DNA of 64,000 nucleotides from Rhodamnia argentea (Eukaryota; Streptophyta; Magnoliopsida; Myrtales; Myrtaceae). Below the pieces are notes generated by a model that had not been told where the DNA came from, did not search any database, and saw only the letters and a program-made list of their open reading frames with translations. This document shows, one piece after another, positions 12,049 through 20,982 of the stretch. Both the position numbers and the translations under genes were made by a program. The stretch's first letter is position 1; each line of letters starts with the position of its first letter. Location of the stretch: NCBI RefSeq assembly GCF_020921035.1, contig NC_063158.1, positions 3,888,001-3,952,000 on the forward strand, in the 5' to 3' direction.

Positions 12049-12608
12049 TAGGGGTGTGCAACCGGACCGAGTTTACCCGGAACCCGGATCGGATCACCAA
12101 AAGATAGGTCCGAGAACCGGTTCCCATTCAACCCGGTCCGGGAACTGGTTCTAAATTTTGGGAACCGTTTCAAACTGGGCCGATTCTTAGTTCCAAGAAC
12201 CTAAGAACCGGGCCGATTTTGGAACCCATTTTTAGCTATTATTAAAAAAAAAATCCTAATCTGGCTCGCCTCACCTTCTCTATTTTTAGTGGATTGTAAT
12301 TTCTATTGCTCATATTAGAAGTTGTTGCTTATGGCGGATAGTGAGTTTTATTATTCATATTTTACTTTGAATCATTTCATTACAACTTGTATTATTTTAC
12401 TGAAAAATTAAATCAAAAAATAAAATAAAATAAAAATAGGTTCTCAAGTAGATCCTAGAATCAGACCGAAAAAACAGGTGGGTTCTAAAATAGTTTCTAA
12501 GACAAATAGTGTAAATTTCAGGTTTCAAAAATTTGAAACCCGATTATAACGAGATCGGTTTCAAGGTCTAGGTTCGGATCCTACCCACCTGGCCCATTCT
12601 CACCCTTA
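12049..12608. mobile_element. hAT-like non-autonomous element, TAGGGGTG ends
   Basis: It begins TAGGGGTGTGCA and ends TTCTCACCCTTA, short inverted ends of the hAT type. It is flanked by AGGAACAC (12041-12048) and AGGAATAC (12609-12616), a 7-of-8 target duplication of the length hAT transposases make. The inside near both ends is rich in AACCGG/CCGGTTC-type words and the middle is AT-rich. There is no open frame. It is inserted in the larger element 11295-14822. Confidence 0.7.
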
Positions 12609-12740
12609 AGGAATACCACAAGTAACATGTCTTGTGGCTAAAAAGACAAGAACCTTGCTCGTTATGGTGATGGAAAACAAAGTTATATAGTTCTTGTTTA
12701 ATGCACTCACATAAGTTAATGACAAATTATCTATGAGGTC

Positions 12741-12985
12741 ATTCAATTAGTATCTTGTAAATTTTAATTTGTTCAATCCAGGATTAAAATTGAAACTTTC
12801 ATACAGCCCTTGGACCAAATTGAACATATACCAATAATTTATTAACCACATTGAAGAAATTAAAAGTTCGGGGACGATATTGCATATTGGGTTAGAGTTC
12901 AAGGGCCATGACGAATAAATTTAAAGTTTGTGGACCACATTGTACATTGAGTCAAGTTTATGGACCACTTGTATCGTTATCTCTT
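12741..12985. repeat. Foldback repeat, 'ttgttcaatatggtc' family (copy 1)
   Basis: The two halves are inverted versions of each other: 'aaattttaatttgttcaat' on the left against 'gaccacattgaagaaattaaaagttc' on the right. The same family recurs at ~17160-17415 and ~55125-55440, with phrases such as 'ttgaacatataccaa' and 'gttcaatattgtc'. It is non-coding and probably a MULE-type MITE. Confidence 0.5.
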
Positions 12986-13182
12986 TAATGAACTATAATT
13001 GAAAAGATTTGACTAAAAAAAACCTATCATTGAAAAGTGAACTACAGTCTTAGTTAGACATGAGATTCGAGTCTCACACTCAATTTAAGAAGGTCGTGCA
13101 AAAATATGCAATCACAAATGATTACAACATTGGTTGAATGAAAAGTGAATTTATCAAGATGCATGCGAAGTGTATGATTGGA

Positions 13183-14139
13183 GGGAGAAGAACATGAAGA
13201 GTGCTAAAATTTATATATGACGCTCACTTTAGTGCCAAAAGTTTTCCTCGGATCACTTAAATGCCAATTATTTTGAAAAATGATCACTTAAATACCAACT
13301 TCAATTTGCTCGGCCGAAAATCCGAAATGGCATTTTTTACTAATATTTTAAGGTAACGTGGCTCGACGAAGGTCCAATCAATAAGATAAAAAAGAAGAAG
13401 ATAAAAGTTGAAAAAACATAACAATAAAAATACATATTAAAAAGCTAAAAATTCCAAAAATAAAATTAGATTAAAAATTAAATCGAATCCTTCCCTCAAT
13501 TAAAAAAAATTAAATTAAAATTAGATTTAAAATTTTGTTAAAATGCAATTTTTTTAAATGCAAATTTTTATTTAAATTAAATTTAAAAATAGGTTTAAAA
13601 TTTTAATGAAAAAAGATAAAGAAAAAATTAAAGGGGGAGGGGAGGGGGAAAAACTAGGCAGCGAGAATTTTTATTAATTGTGTTCTAATATATTTTGAAT
13701 TTTTTATACCAATTTCCCCCTAATTTCTTTCAATTTTTTTGATTTTTTTTTAAAATTTAAAATTTAAGAATTTTAATTCCCCCCTTTTAAATTTTTTAAA
13801 ATTTTAAGCTTATTTTTAATTTAATTTAAATAAAATTTGTAATTTAAAAAAAAAACTAGTTTTAGAAAAAAATTTAAATCAAATTTTAATTTATTTTAAA
13901 GTTGAGAAGTCTACATAGAAGCCCACATGGACTTAATTTTTTTTTATTTAAATAATGCCACTTTTATATTAAAAATTTAATTATAAATGCTACGTACTAA
14001 TTTTGGCGGTAATATCTCATTGGAGGCACATAAGTGATCGTTTTTTCTTCGATTTGGCACTTAAGTGATCCGGCGTAAACTTTTGACACTAAAGTGAGCA
14101 TCGTACACGACTTTTTACACTTCTGATGCTCTTCTCCCC
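13183..14139. mobile_element. Long-TIR non-autonomous element (~957 bp)
   Basis: The left end (GGGAGAAGAACATGAAGAGTGC...GACGCTCACTTTAGTGCC) matches the reverse of the right end (GGGGAGAAGAGCATCAGAAGTG...GATGCTCACTTTAGTGTC) for more than 90 bp, including GGATCACTTAAATGCC / GGATCACTTAAGTGCC. The centre is extremely AT-rich with no open frame. The flanks (TGATTGGAG and TGGTTGAAT) are only weakly similar, so the target duplication is doubtful. It is nested in the 11295-14822 element. Confidence 0.6.
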
Positions 14140-14384
14140 GTGGTTGAATGTAAGTGTTCTTTTATATTAGTTGGTTGAAGAAAGATAAAAATTTTGTTAT
14201 GAAACAGTTGGAGAAAAACAACTTGCCCTAGAACCATGAGAAACCAAAATGAAACTTACATATGACTTGCAGAATAGTTCTTGCCTTAGATCAAAGCTAA
14301 CCTAAAATATATTGTAGCACAATTGTAGGCAGATGTAACGGAGATGTGGGACTCACACTCGATTGAGATATAACCACAAATTGA

Positions 14385-14654
14385 CTTCAATGATGCAATA
14401 GAGCTTTGGATGCGGAGCAATCGAGAGAGAGACGGAGAGAAAGAGAGCACTCGGGCTTCAACAACGAATCGAGTTCTTGTGGACTGGTCGAGCTTCAAAC
14501 GAGGAGCACTCGAGCATGGGAGCAATGAAGCTTTGTACGTGGAGCAACCAAGAGAGAGAGAGAGAGAGAGAGAGAGCACTTGAGCTTCAGCCATGAATCG
14601 GGTTCTCTTCAAACAGAGAGCACTCAAGCACCGGAGCAATGGAGCTTTGCACGT

Positions 14655-14689
<35 letters not shown>

Positions 14690-14710
14690 ATATTCTCGTA
14701 CTTCAGCCAT
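14385..14710. repeat. Tandem repeat, about 105-125-bp unit with (GA)n tracts
   Basis: Three units, each with a 'GGAGCAAT(G/C)(A/G)AGCTTTG...CGTGGAGCAA' head, a GA-rich microsatellite (pure GA runs near 14551-14577 and 14658-14688), and 'GAGCACTCGAGC' and 'GAATCGGGTTCT' words. An inverted, more diverged set is in the other arm of the same element at about 11440-11800. The open frame across it on the minus strand is only a translation of the repeats. Confidence 0.6.
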
Positions 14711-15752
14711 GTCCAATATTAAATGGCGTCGTTGCACTTTCACTTATGTAACGTGAGCATTATGTCGGCAGTATTTGCATTCTGTCTTTCACATTAGCCG
14801 CCACATAGAAGTTTTAACAGTGCTCGATGCTTGTCGACCATACCTCGACGGGGGGTGAACATGTTACACGAAAATAATTTTAGGATTTTGGTGATTCAAA
14901 AATGAGTCTGGGGCATTGGTCTCACAATGGATATAGTTTGAGACTTTTTTGTGACTTTTTTCCTTTATTTTTGGAATTGGCTAGGTGCCTAATTGTCGGC
15001 GAATACCAAACGTGTCTTTGAGTTTGATTTTCATTGTTGAGGGGGTCTTACTTAATACACTATACAATCATAATTCTTTTGTGATATTGGGCCCCTTCGT
15101 ATGCACCCGATCTCCGTCAGCCCAGCCTACTTATGATAAAAGAAATTGATTTGTTGTTACAAACCCGGCCCCTAAGCGGGCCGGACCTAAGAAGCAAATA
15201 TAATGGGCCGAGTACTTTAGAAGTCCCAAACAGGCCAACCGTAGGCCGAAAAGATAGAGACTAGCAAGTGGCAGAAGCTAATTTGAAAAAATATATATAT
15301 TTTTGGGAAAATGCCAAAAAAGGGCCCCAAGTGTACTTGTTTTCTCGATTAAGGGCCTGAAGTGCAACTTGTGTCAAAAAAGGGCCTCAAGTACCATTTT
15401 TTATTCAAACGAGGGCCCGAACGGGGACATTTTTGTCTTTTTACATTTAGTGATTATTTTCCTTTTTTTTCTTCTGTTTTTTTCCTTTTCTTGCAAAAAA
15501 ACCAGGACGTTATTAGTCCCGCAAGGCTGATGATTAGTCTGGATTAGGAAACGAATTAACGATAAAAAAATCTGTGGTCATCCGATAATCACCCTCCCCA
15601 TTTTCAGCATTTCTCCCATGAAAATTAATCAACATAGAAAAGAAACAAAGATTAGAAACCGATTTTGTTGGAACTTGGTTGATTACCCAGCGCTTTGTTT
15701 TCGGGTCTCGTCTCGTCAAATTTGAATAGACTTCAAAAAATCAAGAACATTG

Positions 15753-15959
15753 AAGGATATGGGAGATGAAGGCGGGGATGGCGGAGGCGAAGGCGGAGGT
15801 GGAGGAGGCAGCGGCGATGTGTCGTCGCCGACCAACAAGGTCAAGTTTTTTTGCGGCCACGGCGGGAAGATTCTGCCGAGACCCGGCGACGGACATCTCA
15901 AGTACATGGGCGGCGAGACCCGCGTCATCTCCATCTCTCGCGACGCTACCTTCTCCGGT
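15753..15959 (+). pseudogene. Captured first exon of a PB1-domain gene
   Basis: The frame begins [20 protein letters not shown] and runs into a PB1 start: [20 protein letters not shown], then [21 protein letters not shown]. The basic Lys and the GGETR motif are those of plant PB1 proteins. A good splice donor follows (TCTCCG|GTGCC), but intron-like sequence runs directly into the GC-rich triplication and no second exon exists. The PB1 fold therefore lacks its second half. Upstream (15500-15750) there is leader-like sequence, probably captured with it. It lies wholly inside the Pack-MULE. Codons are intact up to the donor, so the capture looks young. The parent gene is not in this window. Confidence 0.75.
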
Positions 15960-16084
15960 GCCTTTTTCGCTTTTCTCCGTGACAATTTAACGTTGGATTT
16001 GTTCATGTCAATGGAACTCTGAGCATGTTTCTTTGTTTTGTCGGAGCAGATTTAAAGAAGAAGCCGATTACTACCCGGATCGAT

Positions 16085-16460
16085 GCGACCTTGCACCCGT
16101 CTGCAGCCGGCGACGAGAGATCCGCGGGCTGAACGGCCGAGATCGCGGGTGGCGAGGACGCGGGGCGGAGAGACCGAGGCGCGGGTCCTCGTGTCACTCA
16201 TCGCCGCTGAAGCGACCTTGCACTCGTCTCCGGTCGGCGAGGAGAGATCCGCGGGCTGAGCGGCCGAGATCACGGGCGGCGAGGACGCGGGGCGGAGAGA
16301 TCGAGGCGGGGGTCCTCGCGTCGCTCATCGCGCTAGAAGCGATCTTGCACCCATCTGCGGCCGGCAACGAGAGAGCCGCGGGCCGAGCGGCCGAGATCGC
16401 GGGCGGCGAGGACGCGGGGCGGAGAGGCCGAGGCGGGGGTCCTCGCGCCTGTTTGCGGCT
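16085..16460. repeat. Three tandem 127-bp GC-rich repeats inside the Pack-MULE
   Basis: Units start at 16085, 16212 and 16339, each with GCGA(C/T)CTTGCACCCGTCTG-like heads followed by 'GAGATCCGCGGGC', 'GGCCGAGATCGCGGG', 'GCGAGGACGCGGGGCGGAG' and 'GGGTCCTCG'. The spacing is exactly 127 bp twice. The long open frame 16033-16584 is a by-product of the GC content and repeats, not a gene. The units resemble the GC-rich filler seen in other long-TIR elements here. Confidence 0.8.
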
Positions 16461-17159
16461 CTCCTACTGGCGGTGCAAAGGGAAGAAGAAAGAAGAAAAG
16501 GAAAAAAACAGAAGAAAAAAAAGGAAAATAATCACAAAATGTAAAAAGACAAAAATGTCCCCGTTCGTGCCCTCGTTTGAATAAAAAATGGCACTTGAGG
16601 CCCTTCTTTGACACAAGTTGCACTTCAGGCCCTTAATTGAGAAAACACGTACACTTGGGGCCTTTTTTTGGCATTTTCCCTATATTTTTTAAAATATAAA
16701 TGCTTGTATCACTTAAAATAATTAATTAATAAAAAATTATATTATCAATAACAATTTATGTTTAAATATTTTCGTGGGTGATGAAAATATTTTTTGTTGA
16801 GCCATTTTTGTATAAACATAGTTTTGTTTGGCAAGCATACAATTTAATGGATGGTTTTAAGTTAAAAAGCCACTTCAATGTGGTCACTTCTCACTACGGA
16901 AGAGATTGATTAATTGGTTGAGTTACAAAATATGTAGTGAATGTAACAAATTACCAATTATGTCGTTGGAACTGTCAGACAATCTTTTATTCAGAACTTA
17001 AGAAAGCTTCAGCACTTGATGGTCTCTATTTAACAATTTTCAGCACTTATTTTATCGGACTGTGCCCCAAGTTAGGAAAGTATAGAAATTCATCTGGCCA
17101 CCCAAAACAAGCCGTGTATTAGTCGTTTTATTGTATTGCTCGAAGGGAGAGGGGTTTAT

Positions 17160-17415
17160 CTTGAATTTTAAATTTATTCAATGTGATCTATGAATTTTAT
17201 CATAATGTGCAATGTCGTTTCTGAACTTTTCATTTGTTCAATATGATCTTTGGATTTCTGTTACTTATTCAATTTAGTCTAGGTATGAAAATGTTCAATA
17301 TTGTCATTCTATTAATTCAAGTTCAAGGACAATATTTTACTAAATTGAACACATTAAAAGTTTAGGATGACATTATACACTGGGTAAAAATTTATGGACC
17401 ATATTAAATCGAGAA
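17160..17415. repeat. Foldback repeat, 'ttgttcaatatggtc' family (copy 2)
   Basis: The left half (TTTGTTCAATATGATCTTTG, ATGAAAATGTTCAATATTGTC) and the right half (CAATATTTTACTAAATTGAAC, ATGGACCATATTAAAT) are inverted relatives of one another and of the copies at 12741-12985 and 55125-55440. It is non-coding. Confidence 0.55.
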
Positions 17416-17751
17416 ATGGGTTTGATTGTCCATCTTTGGGACAACGCTGACAGAGCGAATCACTTGACTAAGGGTAACAAGCTCCACTAACTGACTTCAT
17501 TTTTAAGTGTACTCTTTTCTTGGTGAAGGATACTACACTCATTCGATTTAACTTTAAGCATTATAGGTTGAGCCATCAGTTTCCTTTATGTATGATTTCA
17601 TTATAGATTCCACGGTATTCTTCCAATCAAGATCAACAGTAAGATTATTTTATTAGGCAATGGCGATACTTTAAGCATTCAAAGACAAGGGAAAAGCTGG
17701 TTGGATTCCGGAAAAGACTAGCATGAGAAATCACAAGGTCACCCTAAAGCA

Positions 17752-18293
17752 GGGAAAAGTATTAAAAAAAGTCCTAAACATATTGTATTTGTGTCAATTC
17801 AATCATAAACCTTTTACATTGGTGCCAATTTAGTCTTAAACATTTTGTATTCTTGTTAATTGAGTAAATCCAAACAATTTTAGCAAGAAATTCGTTAACA
17901 TGGATGTCAATTGTCATGTGTGGCATTACTGGCTCCGACGTAGATTTTTCTTTTATATTTTAAAATATTTGTCATAAATTTTTAATAAATATTTTGGTTT
18001 TTTCTTTTTTTTTCTCAACCATTAAAAAAATTATTAGAATTATTTATAAATATTTAAATAATATTTAAAAATATCCATGTCGGCGCTAGCCGTGCCACGT
18101 AGAATTCTTGAAGGCCACGTGAGTGAATTTCTGGCCAAAATTGGCCGGATTGACTTAATTAATAGAAATATAAAATGTTTAGTACTGAATTGGCTCTAAT
18201 GCAAAAGGTTTAGGACTAAATTGACACCAATAAAATGTTTAGGACTAAATTGACACAAATATAATAGGTTTAGAACTTTTTTGACATTTCCCC
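17752..18293. mobile_element. Long-TIR MULE-like element, 'cctaaac...ttgtgtcaatt' family
   Basis: The left end (GGGAAAAGTATTAAAAAAAG, then TCCTAAACATATTGTATTTG) matches the reverse of the right end (GGGAAATGTCAAAAAAGTTC, then TAAACCTATTATATTTG) for about 190 bp, down to the '(A)CGTGGCA' region. The flanks CCCTAAAGCA (17742-17751) and CCCTGAAGTG (18294-18303) agree in 7 of 10 positions with only transition differences, consistent with an aged 9-10-bp target duplication. There is no transposase. Relatives are at 48365-48560 and 53222-53913. Confidence 0.65.
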
Positions 18294-18378
18294 CCCTGAA
18301 GTGCTCATGGGCAGACTTAAAAGATCGAATGGAAGGATGCATAGACAAGTAAATCCCATGAATTGGCAAATCTACCAG

Positions 18379-18643
18379 GAATTCGGATCGCCTAACATTG
18401 AGATTTTCGTTACATGTATGACATTACTCAAATCAGGCCATCCAAATAAAAATTGATGGCCCGATTTGAGCTACGTTTGGGATTCAAAATTTTTCAAATC
18501 CAAAAAAAATTCCCACCCATATTTTTTCATCCCTTTCAACACATGACGTGACTCAAATCGGGCCGTCCATTTTTATTTGGATGGCCTGATTTGAATAATA
18601 TCATGCATGTCACGAAAATCTCAATGTTAGGCGATCCAAATTC
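18379..18643. repeat. Foldback element with 98-bp arms (~90% identical)
   Basis: The left arm 18379-18476 and right arm 18546-18643 are inverted copies with about nine differences, separated by a ~70-bp AT-rich loop. Arms start GAATTCGGATCGCCTAAC / GAATTTGGATCGCCTAAC and include ATCAGGCCATCCAAATAAAA. A transcript across this would fold into one long near-perfect hairpin. It is probably a MITE, but the structure is also that of a siRNA or miRNA-like precursor. No coding content. Confidence 0.7.
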
Positions 18644-18984
18644 AATCAACCATCGTAAGGGAGCACACCCGGAATAGATGACGATTTGATAAGAAGAGAA
18701 GTTGAGAAGTTGAAAAGAGAGTTGAGTTCTTCGCTTTCATATCCAAAGAACCTGACCCTAGCATGATACCGATTAGTGAGCAGTTGAAGATAGACACAGA
18801 ATGAGGAGACATCATGGGGAATGTTGATAGAAGGACGATTCAATAAACGACTTTGTCGATCTCAAAAATTTGATCAATAATATCAATCCCGGAAATGTTC
18901 TGCCATAATTAGCACAGTCAAATCAATTAGGTGCGACCAAAAAAATCAATTTGGTCGAAATTTATGGATTATTTCTGTGATTTA

Positions 18985-20370
18985 AAAAAAGAAAATTTTC
19001 AAATAAATGTCTCAAGTACCATTGTTTTCTCAAATAAGGATCTGTAGTGGACTTTGTTTCAAAGAAGGGCATGTAGTGTCCTCTTTATTTCAAAGAAGAG
19101 CCTAATCAAGCATATTTTTGTCATTTTCTTTTTATGGGTTTTTTCAATTTTTCTTTCTTTCTTTCCTTTTTTTTTTTCTTTTATTCTGTTTCTTTTTTTG
19201 ATCTTCGTCTTCTTCTTCTTTTGCAGTTGGCGCACTTGCAAGTGGAGCTGCAGAGAATGAACGCAGAGAACCAGAGGCTGGCCGGCCACAGGCGAGGGCC
19301 TCGCCCAGGCGTGGACAGGGCAGCCCAGGCAGGACCGCCCTCGGATCCCGCTCGAACGGAGACGCGGGTCTTCCTCATCGAATGAATGCAGAGAGCTAGA
19401 GGTTGGGAGAGATGCTTGGCCAAGTCACAAGCAACTACAGTTCATTGGAGCTGCACCTCTCTTCACTGCTCCAGCAGCAACAACAGCACCAGAACAATGG
19501 AGTTGAGCTCACGCAAGATCGCGAGGTAAGTTTAGTTTCTTGGAGTGTTAATGGTATATGTAAAAGGAGAAGATTGTCGTGGAAAAGAAAGTGTTCTTGG
19601 ATCAGAATCGTTCTGACGCCATGTGTTCGAAAAATTGCAGGGCATGATCTAGAAGAACCGAACGGTGGTCCCGAGGCAGTTTCTTGAACTCGGCTTGGCA
19701 TCGGCCGCGGCCGAGCTCGCCGAGATCTCAAACTCTTCGTCGGAAGAGAGAACGAGGGACGGTTCCAGGTCCCCATTGCACGTCATGGAAATCGCATCGT
19801 CGGCCACTCACAACAGTAAAGTGGACAAAGACAACTCCAGCGCCGGAGATGGTGGCTAGAGAAGCGTTGGGAGCAATAACCCCCGATGACTCTTAAACCT
19901 TGGGCTCCCAGCAAGGCGCCCAAGTTGGATGCTGCCGCGAGGACAAGCATCGATCAGTCCACGGACACCACGATGAGGAAGGCCCGCGACTCTGTTCGAG
20001 GGCAAACTGAGGACGGCCCTCGCCGGGGCTGCCGTCTCCACTCCCGGGCGAGGCCGTCGCCGGTGGTCGGCTAGCCCCTGGTTCTCCGCGTTCATTCTGT
20101 GCAGCTCCACTTGCAGGGGCGCCAACTGCAAAAGAAGAATAAGATGAAGATCCAAACAAGAAACAGAACAAAATAAAATAAAAGGAAAGAGAGAAAGAAA
20201 AAAAAAGGAAAAAAAATCATAAAAAGAAAATGACAAAAATATCCTTGAGTAGCTCCTTCTTTAAAATAAAAAGGCCACTTGAGATCATTCTTTGAAACAA
20301 AGCCCATTTTAGATTTTTATTTAAGAAATTGGTGTTGTTTAAAGTCCTTATTTGATTTTTTTATTATAAA
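18985..20370. mobile_element. Long-TIR element carrying a WRKY gene fragment (Pack-MULE-like)
   Basis: The outer ~230 bp of each side are inverted relatives: 'aaataagga(t)ct...ggactttgtttcaaagaa' on the left against the reverse of 'ttctttgaaacaaagccc...' on the right, plus 'atatttttgtcattttctttttat' on both. They share layout with the TIRs of the Pack-MULE at 15305. The inversion extends inward through a short WRKY-derived segment present at 19227-19280 and, reversed, at ~20085-20136. Ends are approximate: candidate target duplications (ATTTAAAAA and ATTATAAAA) are low-complexity. The interior holds WRKY-derived exons and GC-rich filler, with no transposase. Confidence 0.6.
19384..20010 (+). 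pseudogene. Captured group IIb WRKY gene fragment lacking the WRKY domain
   Basis: Exon-like 19384-19525 encodes a leucine-zipper region: MNAES*RL, then GEMLGQVTSNYSSLELHLSS and a Gln run, ending NGVELTQDRE. GTAAG follows and an intron runs to TTGCAG at 19640. The next exon reads GMI*KNRTVVPRQFLELGLA, AAELAEISNSSSEER, SHNSK-like and later SIDQSTDTTMRKARDSVRGQ. This is the order of a group IIb WRKY factor up to the residues just before WRKYGQK, which is absent. At least four in-frame stops or breaks show it is not functional as a protein. Keeping the intron shows capture at the DNA level. A second copy of the zipper start (LQVELQRMNAENQRL) lies at 19239-19283 and an inverted one at ~20085-20130. 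Confidence 0.75.
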
Positions 20371-20982
20371 AAATAACAGTTTCCAAAATGCCAGGTGGGA
20401 CCTACCAGACCCGCTGGAGGGAGGTGTGAGGATAGAGGGATTCAGAGAGATGTGGCAACTCTTCTGCCTCGCTCTGCTTTCTGTGGCTTCCAAATTCATG
20501 GATGAAAAAAAGACAAAATTCATGGATGACGCCATGAACGATGCCTGCAACGTCATTTTGCAAAATTACTCGAATGCCCATGACTTCAATTCTTGGATTG
20601 TGAATATCCATTGGAATATTTCGACCCAAAAAAAAGAAGAAATATATATCCATTGGAAAATCATACTGTGTGGGAATATGGCTGGTTTCGTCTTCTCTTG
20701 GCAAACAATCATCGATGGCAGATTGGTAAATCGAGTGGTATCGCAAGGGTAACAGCATAAAATCCCTTTCTATTTTCCCCAAGAAATTGTTCCCAGCCAG
20801 TAGAAAATGGAATTATATCACCTTCGGTCTTCAACCTCCAAGCTCGTTCGCTCGCTCCTGAGCCACTTCGCGCTTTCTAGGCCCCTCGCTATCCCCAACG
20901 CTCGCTCCTCGCTGAACTCGGACTTGGAGAGAGCTCTGAGACGCGAGCCCCTCACGCGCTCCACCAAGGCGGTCCTTGCCCC

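Larger units (their letters stand above)
11295..14822. mobile_element. Large composite long-TIR element with nested insertions
   Basis: The sequence from about 11295 and the reverse of the sequence ending near 14822 match over more than 100 bp. Shared blocks include GGAATGCAAAC / AGAATGCAAAT, AAAAGTGCAAT / GAAAGTGCAAC and CCATT-type ends. Farther in, the left arm has 'AAGCTTCATTGCTC...GAGTGCTCTC' units and the right arm has inverted GAGAGCAC...GGAGCAATGGAGCTTT units, arranged as ~105-bp tandem repeats. No transposase was seen. At least three other repeats sit inside it (12049-12608, ~12741-12985, 13183-14139), so it is the oldest layer. Exact ends and target duplication are unresolved. Confidence 0.5.
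15305..16680. mobile_element. Pack-MULE (1376 bp) with ~190-bp TIRs and a perfect 9-bp target duplication
   Basis: It begins GGGAAAATGCCAAAAAAGGG and ends with its inverse, GGCATTTTCCC. The inverted repeats run about 190 bp on each side (15305-15494 and 16491-16680) with high identity, through CAAGTG(T)ACTTG, 'gggcctgaagtgcaacttgtgtc' and 'ggacatttttgtctttttaca' blocks. The base string TATATTTTT flanks both ends exactly (15296-15304 and 16681-16689), the 9-bp duplication typical of Mutator-like transposition. Instead of a transposase it carries host-like sequence: a PB1-domain first exon and a 127-bp GC-rich triplication. This is the definition of a Pack-MULE. The high TIR identity suggests recent movement. 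Confidence 0.85.

Noticed and set aside
14286-14639. 117-codon minus-strand frame with Leu/Ser runs
   Set aside because: It translates the (GA)n tandem repeats of a transposon arm.
16033-16584. 183-codon plus-strand open frame rich in Arg
   Set aside because: It is produced by the GC-rich 127-bp triplication; the same repeat gives open frames in other phases too, and there is no domain.
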